Shown: positions 1 through 5,622, counted from the first letter of the stretch. The stretch: 7,694 nucleotides of DNA from an uncultured Oscillospiraceae bacterium (GCA_934659475.1 CAKUHX010000076.1:1-7694); one strand, 5' to 3'. Notes: generated from the letters alone by a model not told the origin. A program made the numbers and translations.

Positions 1-1418
1 GTGATGGTCAGGGGGTCGATCTCCCCCCGCTCGGCCTTCAGCAGCACATCCAGGCCGCCCGCGGGCATGGAGAAGGGGTTGTGGCAGAACTCCAGCTGGC
101 CGGATTCCTCGCCGATCTCGTACATGGGGAAGTCCACGATCCAGCAGAACTCGTACCGCTCCTTGTCCTGGTGGCCGGGCACGGCGGGGCCGAAGGTCTT
201 GATGACCACGCCGGCGGTCTTTTGGGCGGAGAGCAGCTTGCCGGTGGTGAGGACGACCAGAGTGTCGGGGGCCAGACCCAGGGCCTGGGTCAGCTCCTCT
301 TTCTTGTCCTGGACGAACTTGGCCACGCCGCCGGCGATGTTCCCCGCGTCGTCGGTCTTGAACCAGTAGGCCTTATTGCCGCTCTGCACCTCCACGTCCC
401 CCAGCAGCTTGTCGATCTGCTTTCGGGTCAGGGCGCAGTGGGAGATGGGCACCGCCTTGACCACGTTGCCCTCGAAGGGGCCGAAGCCGCAGTCGGCCAG
501 CAGCTGCGTCACATCGGTGACGGACAGGTCGATGCGCAGATCGGGCTTGTCGCTGCCGTACTTGTCCATGGCGGTGAGGTAGGGGATGCGCTGAAAGGGG
601 GCCTCGCTGGCGATGTCATAGGTGCCGAACTTGGCGAAGATGGGGGGCAGGACGCGCTCCAGCACGGCGAACACGTCCTCCTGTCCGGCGAAGGCCATCT
701 CCATGTCCAGCTGGTAGAACTCGCCGGGGGAGCGGTCGCCCCGGGCGTCCTCGTCCCGGAAGCAGGGGGCGATCTGGAAGTAGCGGTCGAAGCCGGAGGC
801 CATCAGCAGCTGCTTGAACTGCTGGGGGGCCTGAGGCAGGGCGTAGAACTTGCCGGGGTGCTTCCGGCTGGGCACCAGGTAGTCCCGGGCGCCCTCGGGG
901 GAGGAGGCGGTGAGGATGGGGGTGGTGATCTCCAGGAAGCCCTCGTTCAGCATGGCGGCGCGCAGGGCGGCCACCACATTGCACCGCAGGATGATGTTCT
1001 TCTTCACCTCGGGGTTGCGCAGGTCCAGATAGCGGTACTTCAGCCGCTGGCTCTCGTCGGCCTCGCGGCTGTGGTTGATCTGGAAGGGCAGCTCGTTGTG
1101 GCGGCAGCGGCCCAGCACCTTCACCTCGGTGGGCACCACCTCGATGTCGCCGGTGGCCTGCTTGGGGTTCTTGCTGTCGCGCTCGCGCACGGCGCCGGTG
1201 ACCTGGATGGCGGACTCCTTGGTGATGGCCTTGAAGGTGTTCACCAGCTCCTCGCTGTCGGCCACCAGCTGGGTGGTGCCGTAGAAGTCGCGCAGCACCA
1301 CAAAGGCCAGTCCGGCGGAGACGACGCGGACGTTCTCCATGAAGCCTGCCAGAGTCACGGTCTGGCCCACGTGCTCCATACGCAGCTCGCCGCAGGTGTG
1401 AGTTCGGGATTGGAACAT
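1..1418 (-). CDS. aspS: aspartyl-tRNA synthetase, 3' end cut off by window edge
   Basis: Class II aminoacyl-tRNA synthetase that charges tRNA-Asp in the cytoplasm. The window holds 472 complete codons of a protein usually near 590 residues. The N-terminal OB-fold anticodon-binding domain covers about residues 1-110. The catalytic core begins with RLKYRYLDLR (126-135) and includes TPEGARDY-like SSPEGARDYLVPSR (172-185) and motif 2 at FRDEDARGDRSPGEF (220-234). The bacterial GAD insertion follows YGSDKPDLR (287-295). Motif 3 lies beyond the edge. The ATG at 1418-1416 has an AGGAG site 8 nt upstream and gives the expected start, ahead of GELRMEHVGQ. It lies 32 nt after the 151-aa membrane-protein gene, with no promoter visible between, so the two are probably co-transcribed. 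Motif 2 reads GDRSPGEFYQLD, one residue longer than the E. coli ADRQPEFTQID form; I recall this version from alphaproteobacterial and some clostridial enzymes. Whether it also charges tRNA-Asn cannot be settled here. Confidence 0.97.
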   Translation of the reverse strand, partial: MFQSRTHTCGELRMEHVGQTVTLAGFMENVRVVSAGLAFVVLRDFYGTTQLVADSEELVNTFKAITKESAIQVTGAVRERDSKNPKQATGDIEVVPTEVKVLGRCRHNELPFQINHSREADESQRLKYRYLDLRNPEVKKNIILRCNVVAALRAAMLNEGFLEITTPILTASSPEGARDYLVPSRKHPGKFYALPQAPQQFKQLLMASGFDRYFQIAPCFRDEDARGDRSPGEFYQLDMEMAFAGQEDVFAVLERVLPPIFAKFGTYDIASEAPFQRIPYLTAMDKYGSDKPDLRIDLSVTDVTQLLADCGFGPFEGNVVKAVPISHCALTRKQIDKLLGDVEVQSGNKAYWFKTDDAGNIAGGVAKFVQDKKEELTQALGLAPDTLVVLTTGKLLSAQKTAGVVIKTFGPAVPGHQDKERYEFCWIVDFPMYEIGEESGQLEFCHNPFSMPAGGLDVLLKAERGEIDPLTI

Positions 1419-1450
1419 AAAATCAACTCCTATTCGTATTATTTAACTAT

Positions 1451-1906
1451 TTAATTACAGTAGGTATCTAATTTTTCGCCCAGAGAGAGGTCGGACAGGG
1501 GGATGTGGGCGCGCCATCTGCCGGTGTACTTGCCGGGGATCCAGAGCAGGGAGCCGTCCCAGTAGGCCACCGGCTCCGGGGTGCAGCCGGACAAGTTATA
1601 AATTTCGATGCCGCCCTCCCGGGGCCGGGGCCACAGGGGGACCATAAGATAGCTCTGGCTGCGCAGCAGGGCCAGTGCCTCATGGCCCGGGGCGGCCTCC
1701 TCCTCGGTGACCGGGTCGTCCCGCATACCGGGGTAGTCGCCCACGGTGAGGACTGCGATCCTGTCTGCGGCGCGGGGGTCGCCGGGAAGAGATCTGGAGG
1801 GGTAATTCTCAAAGTCCTGGTGCAGAGACAGGGCCGCATCTGCCGCGATCAGCGCGGCAAGGATCAAAACAATGAGCAGAGGGATCACATAACGCCGCTT
1901 TTTCAT
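1451..1906 (-). CDS. small membrane-anchored or secreted protein of unknown function
   Basis: I do not recognise this 151-residue protein. It opens with a basic MKKRR followed by a hydrophobic segment (about residues 7-24, rich in Leu, Ile and Ala). This is either a signal anchor or a cleavable signal, since an A-D-A motif occurs just before ALSLHQ. The remaining roughly 125 residues are polar, should lie outside the membrane, and hold aromatic-rich stretches such as VAYWDGSLLWIPGKY. Two cysteines (in LSGC and the terminal TYCN) could form a disulfide. The frame stays open to 2194, but that extension is translated repeat DNA. The ATG at 1906-1904 is preferred because AAGGAG lies 8 nt upstream and the signal-like sequence starts there. 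It sits between the repeat nest and aspS, with no clear promoter of its own. The coherent signal sequence and good RBS make it likely real. Confidence 0.72.
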   Translation of the reverse strand: MKKRRYVIPLLIVLILAALIAADAALSLHQDFENYPSRSLPGDPRAADRIAVLTVGDYPGMRDDPVTEEEAAPGHEALALLRSQSYLMVPLWPRPREGGIEIYNLSGCTPEPVAYWDGSLLWIPGKYTGRWRAHIPLSDLSLGEKLDTYCN

Positions 1907-1952
1907 GACCTGGGCTCCTTTCTTGGGGCGGAGGCGGGTATTGGATCGGGGC

Positions 1953-2028
1953 GGGCCGATGGGGACATCGGCCCCTACAAAAAACCACGAACATCGTACA
2001 CCGTAGGGGCGGATGTCCTCATCCGCCC
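1953..2028. repeat. paired-hairpin GTAGGGG unit, copy 1
   Basis: Two perfect 9-bp hairpins face away from each other. The left is GGGCCGATG (1953-1961) with CATCGGCCC (1966-1974), loop of 4. The right is GGGCGGATG (2007-2015) with CATCCGCCC (2020-2028), loop of 4. They are joined through CCCCTAC (1972-1978), a 24-nt spacer and GTAGGGG (2003-2009), making one large inverted repeat. The two stems differ by a C-G to G-C swap at one paired position. Confidence 0.85.
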
Positions 2029-2044
2029 GGCGATCTCCCATTTG

Positions 2045-2165
2045 CCCCCTCATCCGGCCCTGCGGGCCACCTTCCCCCCTGTGGGGGGAAGGCTTTATTG
2101 GGGAGCATCTTAGGCTTCCCCCCTCAGGGGGGAAGCTGTCGAGCAAAGCGAGACTGATGAGGGGG
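2045..2165. repeat. 121-bp element with CCCCCTCAT terminal inverted repeats
   Basis: The ends are the perfect 9-bp inverted repeat CCCCCTCAT (2045-2053) and ATGAGGGGG (2157-2165). Inside lie GGCCC-TGC-GGGCC (2056-2068) and two 10-bp perfect hairpins with 3-nt loops: CCTTCCCCCC with GGGGGGAAGG (2070-2092) and GCTTCCCCCC with GGGGGGAAGC (2114-2136). There is no coding capacity. It looks like a non-autonomous, MITE-like or REP-like element; I see no clear target-site duplication. Confidence 0.75.
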
Positions 2166-2182
2166 CGGGCGATGGGACAGGC

Positions 2183-2257
2183 GGGCCGCCACACGGGGCG
2201 GCCCCTACGGGAGGCGATGAACGTTAATCCCCGTAGGGCAAGGGCTCTGCCCTTGCC
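2183..2257. repeat. paired-hairpin GTAGGGG unit, copy 2
   Basis: The layout matches the copy at 1953-2028. The left hairpin is GGGCCGCC (2183-2190) with GGCGGCCC (2197-2204). CCCCTAC (2202-2208), a spacer of exactly 24 nt and GTAGGG (2233-2238) follow. The right hairpin is GGCAAGGGC (2237-2245) with GCCCTTGCC (2249-2257). Stem sequences differ from copy 1 but remain fully paired, so structure and spacing are conserved more than sequence. Confidence 0.8.
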
Positions 2258-2261
2258 GCCT

Positions 2262-2472
2262 TGTCATTGCGAGCCAGTTTTTCTCGGGGCCCCTGGCAAA
2301 GCCAAAGGCTTTGATGGGGAGAGGAGGAGCAAGGAAGTGCAGCAAGGGATGCTCATGTTTGGGCATCCCGCGCGAAACGCACTTTGTGACGACTCGGCGC
2401 GGCGATCCGTCTCCTTGATCTGGAAATGCGGATCCCCACGGCAGTGACGTCGGTCACTGCCTCGGAATGACA
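2262..2472. repeat. 211-bp element with 17-bp TGTCATT-type terminal inverted repeats
   Basis: The left end TGTCATTGCGAGCCAGT (2262-2278) matches the reverse complement of the right end (2456-2472, TGTCATTCCGAGGCAGT) at 15 of 17 positions. Near the right end is a perfect 9-bp hairpin, GGCAGTGAC with GTCACTGCC (2440-2461, loop of 4), and GATCCG/CGGATC arms lie at about 2404-2435. I recall the TGTCATTGCGAG core as a widespread bacterial intergenic repeat, probably non-autonomous. It ends 12 bp from the hisS stop codon, so hisS transcripts would carry it just past the coding region. Confidence 0.7.
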
Positions 2473-2484
2473 GGTACGGACAGT

Positions 2485-3846
2485 TTACCGATCCAAGATC
2501 GGCGTGCCCTGGTTCAGCTTGTCCAGGCCGGCCTTGATATACTCCACCGCCTGCTCCGGGGTCAGCTTCTGCTGTTGGCCGGTGCGCAGGTCCTTCACGC
2601 TGGCTACACCGGCATTGATCTCGTCCTCACCCAGGAACAGGGCGTAGGGGATGGCCAGCTTGTCTGCGTAGGACAGCTTCTGCTTGAACTTCTTCTGCTC
2701 GCCGTGGATCTGGGTGCGGATGCCCGCGGCGCGCAGGGTGGTGGCCAGGGCGATGGCGGGGGACAGGTCGTCGGTCATGGGCAGGATCAGCACATCCGCC
2801 GGGGCGGTGTTCAGCCCGTCGTTGAGATAGCCCTGATCCTCCAGCACGAAGAACAGGCGGGTCAGGCCGATGGAGATGCCCACTCCGGGGAGTTGTTTAT
2901 CGGTGTAATATTCCGCTAAGTTATCATACCGGCCGCCGGAGCAGATGGAGCCGATCTCCGGGTGGTCCAGCATGGTGGTCTCATACACCGTGCCGGTGTA
3001 GTAGTCCAGCCCCCGGGCGATGGTCAGATCCACGGCGAAGTGGGTCTCCGGCACGCCGAAAGCCGCCAGATACTTCACCACCGTCTCCAGCTCGTCCAGT
3101 CCCAGGTCGAACAGCTCGTCCCGGCCCCGGTAGCCCTGAAGGGCGGCGATGACCTCGCCGTTGCTGCCCCGGATGGCGATGAACTTCAAGATCTCGTCCG
3201 CCTGCTCCCCGGTCAGACCGATCTCGGGGGCGATCAGCAGGGCGCGCACCTTGTCCGGGCCGATCTTGTCCAGCTTGTCCACGGTGCGCATGATGTCGGC
3301 GGACTTCTCCGTCAGGCCCAGCATGGAGTAGAAGCCGTTCAGGATCTTCCGGTTGTTCACCCGGATCTGGAAACGCTTCAGCCCCAGGGCGGTAAAGGCG
3401 TGGTAGATGATGGAGGGGATCTCCGCCTCGTTGCTGATGTCCAGCTTGCCGTCGCCGATCACGTCGATGTCCGCCTGATAGAACTCGCGGAAACGGCCCC
3501 GCTGGGCCCGCTCGCCCCGGTACACCTTGCCGATCTGATACCGGCGGAAGGGGAAGGCCAGGCTGGCATAGTTCTGGGCCACATACTTGGCCAGGGGGAC
3601 GGTAAGGTCGAACCGCAGGGACAGGTCGGTGTCCCCCTTCATAAAGCGGTAGATCTGCTTCTCCGTCTCGCCGCCGCCCTTGGCCAGCAGCACCTGGCTG
3701 GCCTCGATGAGGGGGGTGTCCAGAGGGGTAAAGCCGTAAAGGGAGTAGGTCTGCTTCAGAATATCCACCATCCGGTCGAACTGGGCCTGCCGGGCGGGCA
3801 GCAGCTCCATAAAGCCGGACAGGGTGCGGGGCTGTACTTTGGCCAT
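2485..3846 (-). CDS. hisS: histidyl-tRNA synthetase
   Basis: Class II synthetase that charges tRNA-His in the cytoplasm. It is 453 residues long, within the family's usual range (424 in E. coli). Motif 2 is seen at FRRYQIGKVYRGERAQRGRF (100-119). The two histidine-specific motifs are RGLDYYTG (278-285) and SGGRYD (303-308). Motif 3 is GVGISIGLTRLF (321-332). A C-terminal anticodon-binding domain spans about 350-440 and begins ADVLILPM. The frame continues upstream to 4074, but that part overlaps the T-box terminator and leader. The ATG at 3846-3844 is chosen because AAAGGA lies about 9 nt upstream and it starts the family's usual N terminus (KVQPRTLSGFMELLP). Expression should depend on antitermination at the T-box just upstream. 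Confidence 0.98.
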   Translation of the reverse strand: MAKVQPRTLSGFMELLPARQAQFDRMVDILKQTYSLYGFTPLDTPLIEASQVLLAKGGGETEKQIYRFMKGDTDLSLRFDLTVPLAKYVAQNYASLAFPFRRYQIGKVYRGERAQRGRFREFYQADIDVIGDGKLDISNEAEIPSIIYHAFTALGLKRFQIRVNNRKILNGFYSMLGLTEKSADIMRTVDKLDKIGPDKVRALLIAPEIGLTGEQADEILKFIAIRGSNGEVIAALQGYRGRDELFDLGLDELETVVKYLAAFGVPETHFAVDLTIARGLDYYTGTVYETTMLDHPEIGSICSGGRYDNLAEYYTDKQLPGVGISIGLTRLFFVLEDQGYLNDGLNTAPADVLILPMTDDLSPAIALATTLRAAGIRTQIHGEQKKFKQKLSYADKLAIPYALFLGEDEINAGVASVKDLRTGQQQKLTPEQAVEYIKAGLDKLNQGTPILDR

Positions 3847-3890
3847 AAAGGATCGTCCTTTCTGTTGATCTGAGTTGCCGGTCCGGGGGC

Positions 3891-3929
3891 AAAAAAACGC
3901 TCCCGTCCCCAGGTTTGGGACGAGAGCGT
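3891..3929 (-). terminator. T-box intrinsic terminator before hisS
   Basis: On the minus strand, a 12-bp stem (3898-3909 with 3917-3928, one G-U pair) closes a 7-nt loop and runs straight into seven U residues (3897-3891). This is a textbook Rho-independent terminator. It lies 45 nt before the hisS start, so it acts as a conditional stop inside the leader. Its 3917-3919 segment is also needed for the competing antiterminator. Confidence 0.95.
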
Positions 3930-4035
3930 GAAAACGCTTCGTGGTGCCACCCAAATTCAGGCGCAAAGCGCCCCTTTGGCCTTCATTCAACGCGGGAAGG
4001 GGACCGCCCCCGTCTCCGGGGCCGCTGGTGGGACT

Positions 4036-4038
4036 GTC
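4036..4038 (-). promoter_or_regulatory. T-box specifier triplet GAC (Asp)
   Basis: The triplet is read as GAC in the leader RNA. It is preceded by GAA, next to the closing ACCGG/CCGGT helix, and followed by a purine, as is usual for specifiers. A CAC (His) triplet occurs only several bases downstream in CCCACC, outside the expected loop position and not followed by a purine. Confidence 0.78.
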
Positions 4039-4137
4039 TTCACCGGGGCCGCGGCCTGAGACCCTCGCAGCCAAGGGGTCTCTCTCTGTCGGGGGGCGTT
4101 CCGGTTACTCATGACCCGTCATCGCGGGAACGATGCT

Positions 4138-4166
4138 ATGTTACACTGTTTTGGGGAAAAGGTCAA
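4138..4166 (-). promoter_or_regulatory. sigma-A promoter of the T-box/hisS transcript
   Basis: The -35 box is TTGACC (4166-4161), the spacer is exactly 17 nt, and the -10 box is TAACAT (4143-4138). Each box resembles the TTGACA/TATAAT consensus. The predicted start is near 4131, just before the stem I region of the T-box. The promoter lies about 20 nt past the end of the upstream coding region. Confidence 0.82.
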
Positions 4167-4185
4167 GGGGTTTTGGACCCTGTCC

Positions 4186-4602
4186 TTACAGGGCGAAGGG
4201 CACGCGGTTGGGATTCATCACCTCGCGCCAGTCCAGGTCGCCCCGGGCCAGACCGTGGATCAGCAGCTCCGCCGTAGCCACATTGGTGGCCATGGGCACG
4301 GAGTGCTGGTCGCACAGGCGGCAGATATACATGACGTCGTTGTCCATGGTGTTGTCCTGGGGGGAGTTGAAGAAGAGCACCATGTCGATCTCGTTATAGA
4401 CGATGCGCTGGCCGATCTGCTCGATGCCGCCGTGCTCGTGGGACAGGAACAGGTTGACGTTCAGGCCGGTGGCCTCGGCCACCATGCGGCCGGTGGCGTT
4501 GGTGGCGCAGACGGTGTGTTTGGCCAGAACGCCGCAGTATGCGGTGCAGAACTGGACCATCAGCTCCTGCTTCTTGTTGTGACACATGAGCGCGATATTC
4601 AT
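4186..4602 (-). CDS. methylglyoxal-synthase-fold protein lacking catalytic residues
   Basis: The 138-residue protein aligns along its length with methylglyoxal synthase (MgsA), which converts dihydroxyacetone phosphate to methylglyoxal. Shared features are the IAL-H N terminus (H8, aligning with E. coli H19), ATGLNVN (44-50), GG.EQIG (58-64) and ATNVATAELLIHGL (105-118). Phosphate-loop T34, T37 and S54 are kept. However, the catalytic base D71 aligns with I60, D91 with S80 and H98 with M86; only H19 and D101 (D89) remain. My hand alignment around S80-D89 needs a one-residue gap, so the H98 match is least certain. AGGAGG sits 8 nt before the ATG. The gene follows the MinD-like gene by 112 nt; minD and mgsA lie near each other in many clostridia (from memory). 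It may bind a phosphorylated ligand without classical chemistry, so I withhold the mgsA symbol. Function is unknown. Confidence 0.9.
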   Translation of the reverse strand: MNIALMCHNKKQELMVQFCTAYCGVLAKHTVCATNATGRMVAEATGLNVNLFLSHEHGGIEQIGQRIVYNEIDMVLFFNSPQDNTMDNDVMYICRLCDQHSVPMATNVATAELLIHGLARGDLDWREVMNPNRVPFAL

Positions 4603-4714
4603 TGGTAATTCCTCCTGTCCAAACGGGTGTAATGAGGTTTCGCTCTCGCCCTACGCCCCTGTTCGGGGGAGCGGGGCCGGAGCAAAACCGGGTCAACGGA
4701 ACAAAACGGGGCCT

Positions 4715-5449
4715 TCAGCGGATGCGCATGATGGGCACATGCTGCCCCTCCAGCCGCCGGGCGATGTTGGCGCAGGCCTCCGCCGCCCCCGGCCGTCCGC
4801 CGGGAGTGAGGGGCTTGCCCAGATTGGCCGCCAGCATGACCCGGGGATCCTCCGGCAGCACCCCCAGCAGGGGCAGGCCGGCGGCGTCCATGGCGTCATC
4901 GATGGTGGCCTTCAGCTTTTTCAGCAGCTTGGGCTGGATGCGGTTCATCACCAGATGGACCTGCTCCAGATGGGCCAGCTCGGTCACGGTGCGCTGGGCG
5001 TCCCGCAGGGACGAAGCGTCGTTGGTGGCCACCACGATGGCACGGTCGGCGTAAGCCGTGGCCAGCCGGAAGCCGGCGCCCAGACCGGCGGGGGAGTCGA
5101 TGAGCACATACTGGTATCTGGCCCGGGCCTGGCGCAGCAGCTCCCCCACCTGGGCGGGAGCAAGATCCTCCGGCAGGGTCAGGGGGGCGGTGAGCAGAGA
5201 CAGGCCGGGCAGCGCGGGGTGAGAGACGGCGGCCCGCTCCAGGGGGCAGCGCCCCTGAGCCGCGTCGGTAAAGTCCATCAGGGCCCGGTCGCTCATCCCC
5301 AGGGAGATGTCCAGGTTGCGCAGGCCGATGTCCATGTCGATACACAGCACGCTGCGCCCCATGCGCCCCAGCGCCGCGGCCACCCCTCCGGTGACGGAGG
5401 TCTTGCCGGTGCCGCCCTTGCCGGACGTAACTGCAATGACGATGCCCAT
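4715..5449 (-). CDS. MinD/ParA-family P-loop ATPase without membrane-targeting tail
   Basis: This 244-residue ATPase matches MinD best. It has the deviant Walker A GKGGTGKT (10-17) with signature Lys11, the MinD-type DMDIGLRNLD (38-47), Walker B VLIDSPAG (115-122), and SSLRDAQR (146-153) equivalent to the MinD SSVRDADR segment. MinD normally dimerises with ATP, binds membrane and recruits MinC to block division away from midcell. Canonical MinD has about 265-270 residues and ends in an amphipathic membrane-targeting helix; this one ends at HVPIMRIR with no such helix, and the other downstream frames do not supply one. GAGGAGG lies 8 nt before the ATG, and a strong promoter precedes it. No minC or minE is next to it. 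It may be a true but diverged MinD or another MinD-like positioning ATPase, so no symbol is given. Confidence 0.92.
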   Translation of the reverse strand: MGIVIAVTSGKGGTGKTSVTGGVAAALGRMGRSVLCIDMDIGLRNLDISLGMSDRALMDFTDAAQGRCPLERAAVSHPALPGLSLLTAPLTLPEDLAPAQVGELLRQARARYQYVLIDSPAGLGAGFRLATAYADRAIVVATNDASSLRDAQRTVTELAHLEQVHLVMNRIQPKLLKKLKATIDDAMDAAGLPLLGVLPEDPRVMLAANLGKPLTPGGRPGAAEACANIARRLEGQHVPIMRIR

Positions 5450-5477
5450 AGCGCCCCTCCTCAGCTTATCACCTTTT

Positions 5478-5505
5478 AGTGTAACATAAATCCCGACTTC
5501 GTCAA
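5478..5505 (-). promoter_or_regulatory. extended -10 sigma-A promoter of the MinD-like gene
   Basis: The -35 box is TTGACG (5505-5500), the spacer is 16 nt and the -10 box is TACACT (5483-5478). The -10 is preceded by TGT, the TGn extension that strengthens promoters. Transcription would begin close to the GAGGAGG ribosome binding site, leaving a short leader. This separates the MinD-like gene from the rsmG group. Confidence 0.8.
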
Positions 5506-5622
5506 TGGGTCATTTTGAAAATTTACCCAAGATCGCAGACAATTTCTGATAGATATGCCGGAAATATCCGGGAATGGGGCCGCTTTGTGCGGGAAGGGGA
5601 GCGGCTTCCGCCGCCCCGCCCC

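Larger units (their letters stand above)
1907..2484. repeat. 578-bp gene-free repeat nest between hisS and the gene before aspS
   Basis: This gap contains no convincing gene. It is built from four consecutive structured elements: a paired-hairpin unit (1953-2028), a terminal-inverted-repeat element (2045-2165), a second paired-hairpin unit (2183-2257) and a longer inverted-repeat element (2262-2472). The open frames crossing it on both strands run through the palindromes and resemble no protein. I see no transposase fragment. Elements of this kind recur in intergenic DNA of Oscillospiraceae genomes (from memory), so this looks like accumulated small repeats in a tolerant site rather than one insertion. 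It separates hisS from aspS, which are commonly adjacent in Firmicutes. Confidence 0.85.
3891..4131 (-). promoter_or_regulatory. T-box riboswitch leader, predicted to sense tRNA-Asp
   Basis: All hallmark parts are visible on the minus strand. The specifier loop has GAGTA on one side (4110-4106) and GAA-GAC-A on the other (4041-4035), closed by ACCGG (4105-4101) pairing with CCGGT (4046-4042). The specifier triplet is therefore GAC, Asp. The distal part of stem I has AGAGAG (4087-4082) and a GAGACCC/GGGTCTC stem carrying GCTG. A small GGCGC-TTT-GCGCC stem III (3972-3960) follows, then the T-box TGGGTGGCACCACG (3953-3940). The antiterminator can form from TTTGGG (3955-3950) with CCCAAA (3919-3914) and ACGA with TCGT, leaving the 7-nt bulge UGGCACC. 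UGGC pairs with GCCA, the acceptor end expected for tRNA-Asp. Uncharged tRNA would stabilise this form and let transcription into hisS. The overall class is certain; the Asp assignment is a strong inference. Confidence 0.93.

Noticed and set aside
81..1454. 457-aa open frame on the plus strand
   Set aside because: It is the antisense shadow of aspS in GC-rich DNA. The product is low complexity (Gly, Leu, Val, His, Gln rich) and lacks a credible RBS.
1907..2194. N-terminal extension of the small membrane protein to 2194
   Set aside because: The added residues come from repeat DNA, and a good RBS and signal-like start exist at 1906.
2013..2447. 144-aa plus-strand frame across the repeats
   Set aside because: It runs through the CCCCCTCAT and TGTCATT elements and the second hairpin pair; its residues are translated repeats with no RBS or family features.
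1907..2484. CRISPR array
   Set aside because: The repeats are hairpin elements of different families in varying orientation, without regular direct repeats and unique spacers.
2962..3873. 303-aa frames on both strands over hisS
   Set aside because: Both overlap the certain hisS frame and show the Gly/Pro/Arg or Gln/His/Leu bias of shadow frames.
3847..4074. N-terminal extension of hisS to 4074
   Set aside because: It would translate the T-box and terminator; the family start and RBS fit the ATG at 3846.
4161..4193. Possible terminator after the MGS-like gene
   Set aside because: A 6-bp hairpin (4178-4193) overlaps the stop codon but lacks a U-tract, and the apparent GGTC/GACC arms are better explained by the -35 box of the T-box promoter.
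4586..5479. 297-aa plus-strand frame opposite the MinD-like gene
   Set aside because: Shadow frame; the minus strand has clear Walker motifs and an upstream promoter.
5598..5617. Intrinsic terminator after rsmG
   Set aside because: There is an 8-bp stem with GGAA loop shortly after the stop, but no U-run follows on the minus strand, so it is not called as a terminator.
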